From: Agarophyton chilense
Lineage: Eukaryota; Rhodophyta; Florideophyceae; Gracilariales; Gracilariaceae
DNA length: 64,000 nucleotides
NCBI GenBank assembly: GCA_030374765.1
Contig: JARGXX010000105.1
Span: 124,001-188,000, forward strand
Direction: 5' to 3'
Shown here: piece after piece, positions 22,250 to 34,899 of the stretch
Numbering within the stretch: position 1 is the stretch's first letter
Layout of the letters: each line of letters begins with the position of its first letter
The notes under the pieces: generated by a model
The model's input: the letters and a program-made list of their open reading frames with translations, nothing else
Told to the model about the DNA's origin: nothing
Database searches by the model: none
Program-made: the position numbers and the translations under genes

Positions 22250-24270
22250 TGTAAGGAGAAGAATTCATTGCAATCTCTCATAACGGGGTGCCAGAATGCC
22301 TATGTTTTCATTAGACCCAACCCATGTTGAAGATATATACTTTCATGACTACTATAATGGAGATTATTCTCAGGATAACCATAAGAAGCGACTAGAATCA
22401 TAAAAAGGCCGTTAAGTTGTACATATTCGTATCGTTCTTAACTGCCAGGTTCGAGTTGTTTAAGGGTAGAAAAGGACGAGATCTTTGTGCCCCATGATGT
22501 TTACCGTTTCGAATCACATTCCTGATCATCGCTTTCAGACAAAGAACGTTTTATTATCTGGTTTTGTACCAGGAGCACATAAACTGGACAGTTTTGACAG
22601 TATTCTCTTGCCCCTTGTCGATGATATTCGATTACTGGAAACAGAGCTTTCGAGTCATTGTTACCATTGGTATGGAAAGGAATGTTTTTGTATTTGTTTT
22701 GTACATTACAGCAGATTGGAAGGCTGAGAGCAAGATTATTGGCCATAACGGTCAAAACACTGACCTTTCTTGCAGAAGGTGTCAGAAAAAGGCAAGAAGA
22801 GTTTCGGATAAAAGCGATCGGTTGTGAATGATACAAAAGCAGAGCTCACTCCTCGCATTTTGATTAGGAAGCTCTTTCCATTATGCACCTAATAAATACA
22901 GGGAGACGGAGTGTACATGCCCGCGGACCTTCGAAAAAGTACAGCAAACCTGGAAAAGATTTCAACGAGCCGAAACCCATTCATTACAAGAGCTAATTAC
23001 AAAGGAAACCGCAGTGAAGAGGTATCCAGTGCTCGGAAGACCTAACCTTGATATTGTCAGATGTGATCCAGATGATCCAATGCATCTGTGACTTCTTGGG
23101 TTGATGAAACATCTCATATCTCTTTGAATTGCACTTCATCCGAAGTATGATGTGAGCAAGCACGGTTTCGTTCTTAGTTAACAATTGATTCAGCGCATCA
23201 ACGATTCACTGAAGTCGGGCTACAAAGGAATTATTTCTGTTTGGGGTCAGCCTCCAGAATCATTCCAGTACATTGGAGGGTCGAAAGCTGAATAGTACAT
23301 GAACCTTGCACTATAGTCCTGTCCAGCTATGATCAACGGCATTTCTGTGATTGAAAGTTTAACGAAGCTTTGGAGTCTAATCTCAAAGATCACATACATT
23401 CTGTCCGACCATTTCCCGAAAAAGAAAGACGTAAATCGTCTTAGAGTCTATTTGGCAGAGGGCCATTGTTTGTTTATCAGATTTTTTTTCTCAAACTCGT
23501 CTGAGGCTTTCTGTGGGACCCCGACCACCCATGCAGTACTACACATTCCTGAAATTTTGCAGGATTGTAGTCCATTGAGAAATGTTTCAAATTTTGCAGC
23601 AGAGCGAGTAGCAGGCGTCCTGAGTGACATTGTTCGGTCAACGCAACGTCCAAAGTCTAATCTTTTTCACAATAAGCATAACTTTTTCGCCCTGGGCATG
23701 CTTAGTGGAGATATGGGTCAGGACTCAGAATTTTTCGTTGATAAGCATGGTTCCAGTCGTTGATACTCCACTTTTTCTGCCTATTCACACGCTGCTTCAC
23801 TTATCTGAGTCGGCATTCCCCACCATTGTGATTTACGAAGCGCTTCAAACGAAGAACTGTCACATCGTTAGTGGCACGAAGTGGAATATTTTGGACCCAG
23901 TAGAGGTGTTTTTGGAACGAAACGACCAAAACAATTTCGGGAATTCACTCGTTCATCGCTTTTCATGACTGCTGATGACACCAAGGTAAAATGACTGAGA
24001 TTTTTTCCATCCATAACGATAAAAACTACTAAGAATTACTTGAAAGAAGAGAGCTACGGCGAGTTCACACGCCGTACTCGGCAGAACCGGCAGAAAGCAC
24101 GTCAAAGATGCTGGATAGCTGCTTATTTTGATACACATGGTGCGAGCATTCCACAACACGGCGACTACTTTGATCCACCCTTCGAAATATATTGTGGGTG
24201 TATTGATGAAATGTGGGAGGCCAAAATTTCAGACAGAACACCAAGGAAACAACTGACCTTTACGTAAACG
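22250..24270 (+). pseudogene. CACTA (En/Spm) Tnp2-type transposase, decayed
   Basis: Plus-strand pieces in changing frames follow the Tnp2 transposase order. Near 22488 is MFTVSNHIPDHR, then FQTKNVLLSGFVPGAHK and LLPLVDDIRLLE (the PGP-type block with the following LPLVDEL block). Near 22720 is ADWKAESK with IIGHNGQNTDLSCRRC, the GHN...C..C motif. From 23329 to 23763 is the C-terminal domain often annotated DUF4218, with VLHIPEILQDCSPLRN and NFAAERVAGVLSDIVR. Stops and frameshifts lie between the pieces. This family is distinct from the Plavaka-type element at 6.5-9.5 kb. Ends and terminal inverted repeats were not identified. Confidence 0.8.
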
Positions 24271-24279
24271 TACAATTTT

Positions 24280-25790
24280 ATTCGAGTCAACTGGATATAT
24301 CGGCTTCAGTTTGGCAATTGAACAAGCCAGCCGTTCACCATTCTGCACGGAACGAATCGAAGGGGTATACTTCTCGATACTCTCCAAACTGTCGAGTCTC
24401 TTTCATGCATCAAGAAAAATATAGGTTTCATTGAATTCGACGGGAGGCGAACGTTACTTGACCAGATACATGACGTTCTCTGTTCTGGCTCTCGAGGAAG
24501 AGGAGTTTTGCGAGGTGTATTCCGAGGCGATCTGTAATAATTTACTACAATCCTAACTGGTTTCCCATTGCCGCAATGCATTGAAGGCGAGTAATAAGGG
24601 AAAAGTTGAAAGACACGATCCAAAAGACAACAATATGGGTGAATGATGGAGTGGAAGACTCGATGAAACGAGAATACGTGACTGTATATGAGAGGCGTAT
24701 ATGAACGTTTCTACATTGATAGAAATACCAATGGAAATAGAGCACAGATTAAGAGTGCAATGATTCTTGATTTTATTTGGCGGAACAGGTAAATTATAAC
24801 AGTGTGACAGGCTTGATATTAAATCTATACGCCAGTCATGAGTGTATCTTTCTTGCATCCAAAACCCTTCGCCAGAGAAATACTAGCCTACATCAGTCAG
24901 AAATATTGTCGTTCATCATCATCTTATCACTCGTTTATCCCATGCGGAGTCACGGGCTATCAAAAAGATTTTTTTCTTGAAGTACGTTGCACACTTTTGG
25001 GCCTCCAATGCGCATCTTTTGTGCATTTAAAAAGCGTCCAAAATTCTTGTTTCAGCAGGGGTCTAACCGCGCTTGTTTTGGGTGTCTTGGGGACATCCAA
25101 ATGCTTCACTGGGTTATCTACAGGCTCAACTTCAACTCCCTTATATTGATGATCAGAACTCTAATGAGCCCTCAGCTTATGCTTTCAATAAATCGATCGA
25201 TCGCATAGCAGACCATTTCGCGCAGGCCGAACTGAATGTCATGGTTTATTAGAATCTCTATGGGGGAGGCTCTGAAGCAAGAAAACATAGGGTGTGTGAT
25301 GACGTAAATCGAGGGTTCTTACCGTTCGCCCAGCATTGGCCGTCGAGCTTTTTGACATAACCACACCAGCTCTTGCAGGGGGGATGGATTCGCCGCGCAC
25401 TATACGAATTATCGTAGGTACCTAGAAGTCTGCGTGAGTGCTACCAAGACCTTCTTCTTTAAGTGTGTAAATCTTTTTGTGATCTTGCTGCGCTTCCAAA
25501 CATCAACTGCCATCGTATGCTCCATCCTTCGCAATGGGCAAAGTTTTCTGAAATTTTGGATCTATTCCTGGTCGTACACGCTGATCGAAGTAGAGAAATA
25601 AGCCTCCTTAACTATAGTTCATATTCTCCTACACTTAGTTCCGGCGTTTCTTTTGCGGATCTGGGAGAAGAACAACTTCCATAATTTTTAAATACGTTTC
25701 GGCAACCCCAAGTACAACGAAAATGGTACAAAACTGACTTTCACCCTAGCGGTTTTGATGATACAATAATCTATCCTCTCGTTTCTCCTA
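24280..25790. other. Gap without recognisable gene
   Basis: Open stretches are short and overlapping, with no motif recognised. The left part may be the 3' end of the Tnp2-type element and the right part the eroded 3' end (RNase H, integrase) of the gypsy element. Confidence 0.4.
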
Positions 25791-25836
25791 CTTCTTAACC
25801 ACACTCTCTTTCAAAAAGACGGCCAGTTTTAAGGGG

Positions 25837-26435
25837 TCAACGTAATTCGTCTGGTAGATAGAGAATGGGCCTAATGCCGGGGGCTTTTCTTTTCGCAAAA
25901 GTGTGTTTAGGGGCGCTGCGATGTCCAAAAAATTCGGGAGAAAACTTCTGTAAATGCAGACAACACCCCAGGAAGGAGAGTATTTCCGTTTTAAAGCGCG
26001 GTTTTCTCTCCTTTTCGAGGGACGTAACGCATGGTTCTTCGATCATGAACTGTCTAGGCTTGATTAAATGTCCCACGTACCTGATGGTGTCGGTAAAGAA
26101 CATCTATCCTTTCAGCTTGAGTATCACGACTGCGTCTTACAGTACCGTCATTTCGTCCTGAAAATGAGTTAGATGGTCGTTTAAACTATTGCAGAAGACA
26201 AAGATATTGCATAAGTAAACCAAACACGAGTCACATATGACGAGTCGGCAGAATTTATATAGCACACTAAAACGTAGCGAAGGCGTGAACCAACCCAAAA
26301 ACCATCTGTGGAAGCTCGAAAAGGAGACGAAAGAGTTGTTTTTATCCGTTGTCTTCCCTTAAAAGAACTTTGGATTATTCCCAATTGACCTATAAGGTCG
26401 GAAACAGGGTGGCACTTCCGAGCGAATTGATGCAC
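25837..26435 (-). pseudogene. Gypsy reverse transcriptase region
   Basis: Minus-strand codons give NNSFVSFSSFHRWFLGW (the T.F......F..MPFGL region, eroded), then CLVYLCNIFVFCNSLNDHL and, in another frame, YVGHLIKPRQFMIEE and ILSFLGCCLHLQKFSPEF (thumb and connection). The catalytic YLDD box reads YLCN, so both metal-binding Asp residues are lost. An additional pre-RT piece lies at 26707-27072. Confidence 0.85.
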
Positions 26436-27197
26436 TCATCGATACGCAAGATGGAGGGTGAATCTCGTACAGTCATGGCATTTAGCCAGCAGTGATCTAC
26501 ATAGAGTCTGCAGGTTCCGTCGGAGCTGGAGATGCACAGAGTGATTGAGCCACCTCAATAACTCCGGCACTAAGCGTTTTATTCAGTTGGAGCTGCTCCT
26601 CTTCTCAAGGTTTTGGTCCTTCTCGATAAGAATGTCGAAAGGTCAAAGCGGCGGATTCCAGGTTAATCTGGTGTGCCGTAGCATTGAAGTCGCCCAAAGA
26701 GCTGTCCTACACTCGGGTAAATTTACATAACAAGGCACGGAGACGGTCCTGGTTTGATTCCGGTACATGCCTGACGTCGAGTCCTTCAAAGTCTTTCGCT
26801 GAGTCAGAACTATCGTAGCATATTGGACCCCGGTATCCTGTGTCCGAGTTCAGGTTGGATTCAAAAGCATTCGGCGATTTCTCCATAGCAGAAGTTACCT
26901 TTCCCTTTTCAGACCGAGCGCCGTCTGCTCCGGGGCAGCTTCTTCGATCGAAGATACAAAACCGAAAAGGTTGGAAGCTGCCATCTTCATAGGCAGCATT
27001 GTCAGCGGATGCGGATTGACCAACGAAAGTTTTTGGATTTGAAATACCGGGGAGTGGGGCCAACATTGGCAACCAGAACCTGAAAAGAAGTATTTGATAT
27101 AAACATGCACAACTCCGTTTACGATAGAGAATTGGTTCTTCTCCTATGAAGAGAAAAGGGTCTCTATTACCCTAAAAACGAGTGGAATAGAAATAAA

Positions 27198-27665
27198 TTA
27201 CATCATCAATTTGGTTGCTGGCGGGATAAAAATTGCCACAACGACGCAAAGCTTGGTAAATTCGAGAGAAGCAGGCGGTGGTTTCTGTGCTACGGGGAGA
27301 ATAATTTTTTTCTGAATAGCAAGCGTCGGCAGAAGATAGACGATTGGGACAAATGATACTTCGACGAGGTCCATATGGCGAAGACGTGACGGGATGGAAT
27401 CTAAAAATGTTTCGCAGTAGCCACATCCCATTAGAACCGGAGCGTCTAATAACCTACAGAAAATCAAGTGGAGCTTCACTACGGAGGTGCCAAGGTGCAC
27501 GACTAAGTTGGCGGTCCCGACTGTAATCAACTGACTGTTGTTCGCATCTGCGACATCGGGCACCGTTTCGGAGCAGATATGATACCGCCATTGCAGGGAC
27601 AATGCTGATTCCAGGATGAAATTTGAGTCTACAACTTTGTCTGGGACATTTAGAAATCGAACCAT
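27198..27665 (-). pseudogene. Gypsy retropepsin (protease) region
   Basis: A 155-codon open piece contains VADANNSQLITVGTANLVV and LMGCGYCETFLDSI, matching the flap-to-C-terminal half of the retroviral-type aspartic protease of Ty3/gypsy elements (usual form: ADG...G.......LLG.DF). The D[ST]G active-site triplet is not visible, so the enzyme would be inactive. Confidence 0.75.
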
Positions 27666-28019
27666 TAAATGAAGGTTGAGCCCTTTTCTTAGAATACCCT
27701 TCGTAGTTACTATTTGCTGGTACCATTATTCCATCTAGAATCCGGTTATTATTTAACTATGTCTACAGCAGACGCAAATCCATAAAGTGCTCTGAATCCA
27801 CGTCAGAGGCGAGTTTACTCGAGATAATCGATAGGATTTTCGCTGGGAAATGAGGCGACGATGCTTCGGGCATTAACAGTCTCACCTCTGAAGACGTCCA
27901 GGCCGAAGCGGAGACACCAACATTCAAATATACGTGGCTCTTCGGCCTCAGGCGGCTAAAGAATAGGTTTTTGGACGACGAATGCTCGGGTACCCAGGCC
28001 AGGAGTTACCGCACGAGCA

Positions 28020-29635
28020 GTGTTTGGATCGGTGCCCTGCGGAGCAGGCGGTAACGAAAGATTCCGAACCAACAGCTTTTGCGATGTAGCAGCTGCATGC
28101 CAAAGTCCGTTTCAGCTCAGAGATACAACCTCATCAAAATGGAACTCTTCTTCTCTGGTGCAAGGGCTTCGTAGTTCACCCCAGCAAATGGCATTACCTT
28201 GATAGGAAAGTTGAATTGTGAGTAAACGTGCATGTAGCCGTAGCACACACGATGAATAAGTGCCAACAACCCGGAGTTCGGGTTAAAGTTCCGAGTTTCG
28301 ATAAATCACACCACCGGGGGATTATCTTTTATCCAGAATGTTAAGAACAGGATATTTCGTTTAAAACAGGAGTCGAGCAGTTGCGACGCTGTAAGCGTTG
28401 GCTGACAGCATCCACTCTTCTCTAACCGTTTCAAACAAAGTGCCAATTGTCGATGATAGTTCTGTAGTCGGGAGAGAATCGACATCGCCCAGTGCGAGAT
28501 GCAAGATTTCGTAACCTTGCTGAAGGTGTTCATCCGGGACGAGCGAGATTAACGGGGATCTAATGTTCACGAACAATGCTTTTGCGGGCTTTGATATGGT
28601 AACAGAACCACGTGCATAGACAGCATTCCCTCCCGGCTCGGACGGAATGGACTCGCTTGAGGTAGGTAAGCTTCAGATTGTATTTGTATTATCAAGCGAC
28701 AAGGATATAGAAGGAGAGGTCGAGTCTATCGACGAATATCTTCCCGCGTTTCCCATCTGGTTACACATTCCCGCATCTATAGAAGGCCTTTTTCTAAGAG
28801 TACCGAGTATTCGGTTTCAACCTCTCCAGGGCACCGACGTGTGTTTCGTAAAGTGAGGATTGCCAACCGAATGGCCTCATTCGTCGCGTACGAGCGTAGC
28901 GGGTACTTAATAGCTTTAGGCCCGAACTTAAACCTTCCTTTGCAGGCACGCAAAGAACTCCTTACAGAATGGTATTGGTCTTCAGCCACGCCACGCAAGG
29001 AATAAGGTAGAAAAAGTTAGGCCTGTCTCTCATTCACCCCAAATACATCTACCTCAGCGAAAAAACAGACGAAATAGTCAAGTACAAAAGCTGCAGAATA
29101 GTTCTGGCTGCGCAGCAGGAGTTGAATGCACTTGATTCAGTCTTCCAATATAACTATTTCGAGGGGTGTTAGATCTATGAAGGAGTTCTCTATCTGGAAT
29201 TATTGGAATGAGAATAACTTCTAATATATCGGGTTTGTTGGGTTCAGCTCCTTCGAACCGGAGTGCATTACTCCCCCCCACCCAAAATTGAACAATCCAT
29301 TGTGTGGCTGTAAACTGCTTTAAGCGTAAATGGCGCCCTCAGTGTCCATCCTCCCAGGTGCTTTCAGACAAATAGAAGTTCTAAAAGTGACTTTGGGCAG
29401 AATCCGACGACGTCGAGGAGTCAGAATCGTAATTGTCGCGGTTAAGCTTCCGCTAATGATGGTTCGTCGCCTTGCAGGTGTACTTCTTGCGGTGTGACTT
29501 AGCATCCGGCTCGACCAGAGAGGGCTTATCCATCAAGATGGTTTGTTCTAATGTTTCCAGATGGGCTCCAGCGCAACTAAGCAGGAACTCAACCCTTCCT
29601 ACGAAGGTATCCATTCGACTAAGACATTCCAACAA
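28020..29635 (-). pseudogene. Gypsy gag region, decayed
   Basis: Recognisable capsid-type pieces are LSRMDTFVGRVEFLLSCAG (about 29630-29570), ATNEAIRLAILTLRNTR with CPGEVETEYSVLLEKG (about 28900-28780), and a following helical segment (about 28576-28361). They sit upstream of the protease in the same orientation, as expected for gag. The frame changes several times. Confidence 0.6.
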
Positions 29636-30782
29636 CGAGTTGACGTCTTACCGCAAGGTGAGAAGATCTTAAGCGATTCACTAAGCAGGGCATTTTCCGT
29701 CGACCTCACCACGAGAGCAAAATTCCCCAGTCACGTCATTTTGGGCTTGCGCGCCAAAGGCGCAACTGGTGTTTCATGTAAGGTACTTGAAGGGTCTGGA
29801 AAAACTTCTATTCGGGCAGATGTGCTTCGGCAACGGGCGGGCCAGCGACATCAGAGACTCAACCAGCACCATCACTTGAAGCAATGAACAAGGTCCACAT
29901 AAGCGTTCGATCTAACCGGGATGGGTTTGAGGTGCAAGAGGGTACCTCCATGGAGAGAATAGAACCGGTCTGAATCGAAATCCTCGAAACAAATCCACCA
30001 TCGGATCCATCCCCAAAATTTCGGAAGGGACTGTGACTGGTTGCAGGCTCCACACCGGAGGGTTTCGTATTCACCATATTCAAACCTTTCCAACTGGAAT
30101 ACATCCATATTATTAACAAATAACCTCAAATGAGGAACAATAACCACGCGTGATTGGCTCACCCTTTTTAAGTAAGGAGACCATTTTGCAGTGCAATACC
30201 CAGAGATGAAAAACACCATAAATACGTTCGAAACGAACCCAAAGAAAGAGCCATTCCGTTTATTGCACGAAGCAGGCTGGTGAAAGATCAAGATCAGCGT
30301 CTTGCGATGGGCGGAGGATAGCAGAATAGATTTACTGTCCGTAAAACGGTTTATTTGTGTCCTCCATAGATGTGAAGAGTTAACGGTGTTGGAAAGCGCA
30401 GCGATTCCGCTGTGAACCACAAGTCGAAGTAGACTACTCTGAAAAGAATAAAGAAAAAAGAAGAAGAAGAGAAGAAGGAATAAGAAGGAAATTCACATGG
30501 GTGAAGATAATACGACAAATCCAAAGACAATCTTTACAAAAGACAAGACCAGAATAACTGGTAAAATCACTCCCTATACTAGACCCCTTTCGGTGGGCAG
30601 GTTGGATACTCACTCTTATGCAACGCGCTATCCTTTCAAATAGAAGTGTAATTGTCGGCGAAGTCCATGCAGATAAGAGCCAAAACACTGGCTTGGTTAG
30701 CTTTACTTGACGCGACGGCAAAGTCGCTAGTGCTCTTTAGTACTGTTGCTTCTTACCTCATTGGCACTGTATTGGTTTATTA

Positions 30783-30851
30783 TTGGCACTGTTTTAATCA
30801 AATAAATTAATTATAGCCTATAACTAATATACTTGATTAAAACAGTGCCAA
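30783..30851. repeat. Perfect 19-bp inverted repeat with 31-bp spacer
   Basis: TTGGCACTGTTTTAATCAA at 30783-30801 is the exact reverse complement of 30833-30851. A third TTGGCACTG lies just upstream (about 30762). The AT-rich spacer and arms containing CAGTG suggest either a tiny foldback/MITE-like element or two abutting mariner-type ends facing each other. Confidence 0.85.
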
Positions 30852-31099
30852 CTTCCGTTAACTCTGCCGTATCTCATGTGTTCAATCCCATTCGATGGTC
30901 TCTCACACTGCTCATATATATCCTGTGCAACGGAACCTTTCGGAAAATAACCAAGTCCCAGGAATCAAGTTTAGAGGGCGTTGCAATTCAAATGGTAAAC
31001 ATAGCGAAACAATATCTTCAACCTTATTACGACAGAGAGTCTCCAAAATGTGTGCGAAACAATAAGCGTTGGCTGCAGATAGTCTTTTGACAGCTTCTT

Positions 31100-33300
31100 G
31101 TTAAAACTGGAACAAATTCTCGCGCAGTAACTCAATTAAGAGAGTCAACACGCAATTGTCCGAAAGAAGTGCACAAAAATAACGAAATTAGATCAATATC
31201 CTCCGTTGCTTTCAGCTGAATTGCAGCATTTTCAGGAAAAAATCTCTTAAACTCGGTAGACATTTTGTGTTTCCCGCAAAACAATAATCACAAAAATTTA
31301 TTCATCGAGACATAAATGGTTTCTATTATTCCCAAATCCATTCTTAAGCAAATCGGTTTGCACCGGTTTCAGTAAAGGCGGCAGTGTCTTTGATTTGGGC
31401 GCCTATCCAACAGCCCAATCCATACTGCCATCGATTCTTTCAAACAGTTTAGTCTTTAATACATCAGAAACCGAACAGCCACAGGCAGAGATCGTAAAAT
31501 AAGCGTATTCAGTCAGCTCCGTCTAGTTACATTTCGCGTCGAAACGTATTATGAAAAGTTTTATATTGCTTTTAACATTTTCGTGTAGTTTGTTTGAAAA
31601 TTCTGCGGAGATAGATCCCTCAATAGTCAAATTGCAACAACCGTTTATTTTAACGCGTGTCACATGCTATGAAAATAATGAGACACTTGGCTGAACTCTT
31701 CTTGCCCCAAGCATACATCAAGCACGCAACGGTCTGTCGTACATGAATAAAACACTGCGACACTAGCAATTTAGACCGCAAAATTATAATGGCTACATGT
31801 GTTTTATAATCTTATTTTGTACTTTTTTTGTATGTTATAGCTTCTTTTTTCGTTTACAACAGCAAAAAGACACATCTTTGTGCTATTTTATGACCTAAAA
31901 AAGTTATCAGTCCCAAAGGATTTACATGCTTCTACAACAAGAGTTTTCAGCTTCTCTACTAATTCAAACTGCTTGTATCCCGCTTAAAACTTAGAAAATA
32001 ATTTCTTTCTAACGTTTTCTATTATAAGATCCTAGAATTTTGCTTGCCTCGAGAGCTCAAAATGTTTTTTTTCAGAAGCCATTCCTGAGTCCTACTTGCA
32101 GTACGAACAGATGTGTTTTTCTGCTGAAAACATATAGAAAGACAATTCTCCAAAAGTTTTGGATGTAAACGGAAACTCTTTTTGTTCCGAAGTGTTGCCA
32201 TACATTACGTAATTTTATTTTTCGCTGATAAACATTAGCGTAGAGATTGTCAACGTAGCTGACTTATCATCTTGTCTTTTTTATACATGTTTTTAAGTTC
32301 GAAAATGAATTTTTGGAGCTCTTGGAAACTTTTGATATTGAAATTCTGCTGCTACTTCATATATTTGTGGGATGAGATAGATACCAATTAGTAGATTGAG
32401 TCTGACTCTGATTTTGTAGGCGTTTTACTCACCAGTACGATCAAGTCGGAAGATCAAGAATTTGCTAATTTCTCTTATTGTGAGAGTATTTTGAGCGATT
32501 CAGTTCGTTCGTCTGCTGTTATGGCGCTTGGAAAACCGAGAATCTGTCGAAAGAGCTCGACTGAAATCATTGGCATTGTCTCTCATAACAGTCATCTCTC
32601 ATCGTAGAACCACTACCTGTCTTTCTTCAAACTCGGACAATTTCCTAAAGGTCATTGTTCGAAATGGGTTTTGTAAACCAAGCAACTATAGAGGATTCAA
32701 ATATGATTGTATATGAAATTGTGAAGGTAGATGGCAAAACTTGTAATTGACGTTGTTGTGACGTTTAAAGCACTTTTTGTGCGCTTTTGAATTTCGAGGT
32801 TAGTTTTGCGGGCTTCAGAAAGTGACCCGAGGTGATGGCTACTAGATTATGGTGGGAGTTTTTCGAATGAGTAGTGTTTATCGTTCATAAAAGGCTCAGT
32901 TTGGACATAGTTTATATAATCTTTTAATATCTCCAAAACGCCTTGCTTTTGGAGATCTGCACGCGTTGCAACTGACTTTCTTTCACTCAGACTGACTACT
33001 TCTATGTTTCAAACTCGGTTTTGACAAGATCTAACATCCAGAACACGATCTACAAGTTTTCTGTCTTTCCGAACCGACCGCAAGGTCAGCAATGGATACT
33101 ACAAATCCCCTGATGCCCGGCAAACGACATCTGGAACCACTTCTTTGACTGGTCCAGTGGATTTTAACTTCTTCTCTCGGAATTCAAAAACCAGTTGGCG
33201 AAGATTGCGACTTTGCCCCTGCTTATAATTTCGTATCACTGCACTCACCACACGTTTACGAGATGTGTCGGCTGGCTTTAAAGCTTGTTATTATCCCCAC
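31100..33300. other. AT-rich stretch without recognisable gene
   Basis: About 2.2 kb with almost no open reading frames and many T- and A-runs. Nothing recognised on either strand. Confidence 0.6.
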
Positions 33301-33324
33301 TTTTTACCGGCAGCACTCTTCTTC

Positions 33325-34870
33325 TCACGCAATTTTTTTTTCCGTTTCCATAGGTTCTCGCTGAGTCTGCCGACGTTTTGTAATGAACTCAATCGGCTTT
33401 TTCTTATCTAATTTCTTGTGATTCTTCTCACTCCATTCTTTGATTATGCCGCAAACTGTTCTGTACTCTGTTGGAGCCCCAAACTCGTAGGTACTCGACT
33501 TATCAGCAAGAAAACTTCCTTCTAGCAGCGCGTTTTCTTTTTTAATGAGTGCATTGCATGTTCTTATAATGTTGGAGACAATGTGTGGGCTTTCAAAAAG
33601 TTTAATGAGCTTCTCTACTTCCATTTTTTTTACTAGAGATGCTTTTGAAAATGCTAACAGCATTCGCGGAGACTTCTGCATCTGTTGTATGCTTCCGAAC
33701 AGAAACCATTCAACCCGCCAGTGCTTATCTTGGCTTACTTTTCATGGTGCACTCTGCTACCTCTTCTGGGTTGAACTGTTCTGGAAGTGTGGTATCAAGC
33801 GGGGTAAGTCCTGTGTCTTCAAAAGAGGCCTCGATATCGAAGGGTATGGTCTGCTCATGGACAAACAATGCCTATGACAGATGGAATCGGGGTGTGTGCG
33901 TCTGAGAAACAGAAAACGAACGAGTTCGTCGTGGGACTGTCTCAGTGGTACCTCAAGGCACAAATTAATGCGTTTATCACATGGATGAAGAATATGAGAG
34001 GTGTTCGTGGGCTTTACAAATGGAAGACAATTAGGGAATCCCCCTGCTTGAATCGTGTTTTTACATCTGCAACGAATACAATTGTAACTCCGGTATGTGT
34101 TGATAGATGACCTTGTCAATATGCTCCATAAAAGCTTCGAACATTTTACTCGTCATTGATCCCGACTCTGTAAAGGTCAAAATAGCACAAATATCAAGCT
34201 CGGCCGTTGAAATGGCCTACAGATGTTCGCACTCTTTTTGTACACATCAGGAAGCGGATGGACCCATCCCGACATACCTCATTCACCGGAGAAGATTTAG
34301 AACGGTGGAACTTTCAAACTGGAAACTGTGCACACAATTACCGCTTTAATATGTTTGTCAACTCCTTGCACTTTTGCAGCAACTCGACAGCATCCATGTT
34401 CGGAATCTACTGGTCCGTAAGCTTTGATTTCTCTTCCCCATATAGCATCAAACGTCTTTTCATCCATGTTACAGATTCTATATGGATTCTTGGGCCATCC
34501 AGAATGCTCTGCTCCTAGTTTGGCAACAGCATGGAAAAACACTTTGATATGTTCATAGTCTTCTCCTTTGAATCTAGCATTATCTTTAGGGTAGTTGGTG
34601 CGAAGACCGCATTCTCGGTGCCGGCTACGAAATGAGCAACAAGCATCATCTGAGTGTATTCCGTTCCAGTACACTTTTCGCTTGTCTGCTGCGACACTCG
34701 CCAAAACATACTTCAAAGCTTCGTTGCCTGCAGCAAATACACATTTGGCCGCAATAAAAATTCGGGAAACAATGAGATGTTCTTCATCGTGTGTTAATGT
34801 TAATACTCAAGTACCACCAATAAAAGATTTGGAGAATAAGAGCTGGTTTCTAAGCTCTGTCTTCTGCTTT
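33325..34870 (-). pseudogene. Pogo/Tigger-like DDE transposase, decayed
   Basis: From about 34830 down, the minus strand encodes a helix-turn-helix-type N-terminal region (LTHDEEHLIVSRIF..., RSRHRECGLRT). The DDE core follows, with NPYRICNMDEKTFDAIWG (first catalytic Asp in NMDE) and CRVAAKVQGVDKHIKAVIV. Further down is PTNTSHILHPCDKRINL (usually PPNTTH.LQPLD). The C-terminal part (33681-33325) is Lys-rich. The region that should hold the second Asp (near 34060) is broken by stops and frame changes. Order and motifs are those of the pogo branch of Tc1/mariner (DDE_1 domain); it is not functional. Confidence 0.8.
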
Positions 34871-34899
34871 TTGTAAATTAGCTTTTTAAATTGTAAACC

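Larger units (their letters stand above)
25800..30120 (-). mobile_element. Ty3/gypsy retrotransposon remnant
   Basis: Minus-strand coding pieces run gag, protease, reverse transcriptase from 30.1 down to 25.8 kb, the Ty3/gypsy order. Integrase and RNase H are not recognisable, and no long terminal repeats were found at either end. A purine run on the plus strand at about 30446-30490 could be old leader sequence. Frameshifts and stops are dense, so the copy is old. Confidence 0.8.
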
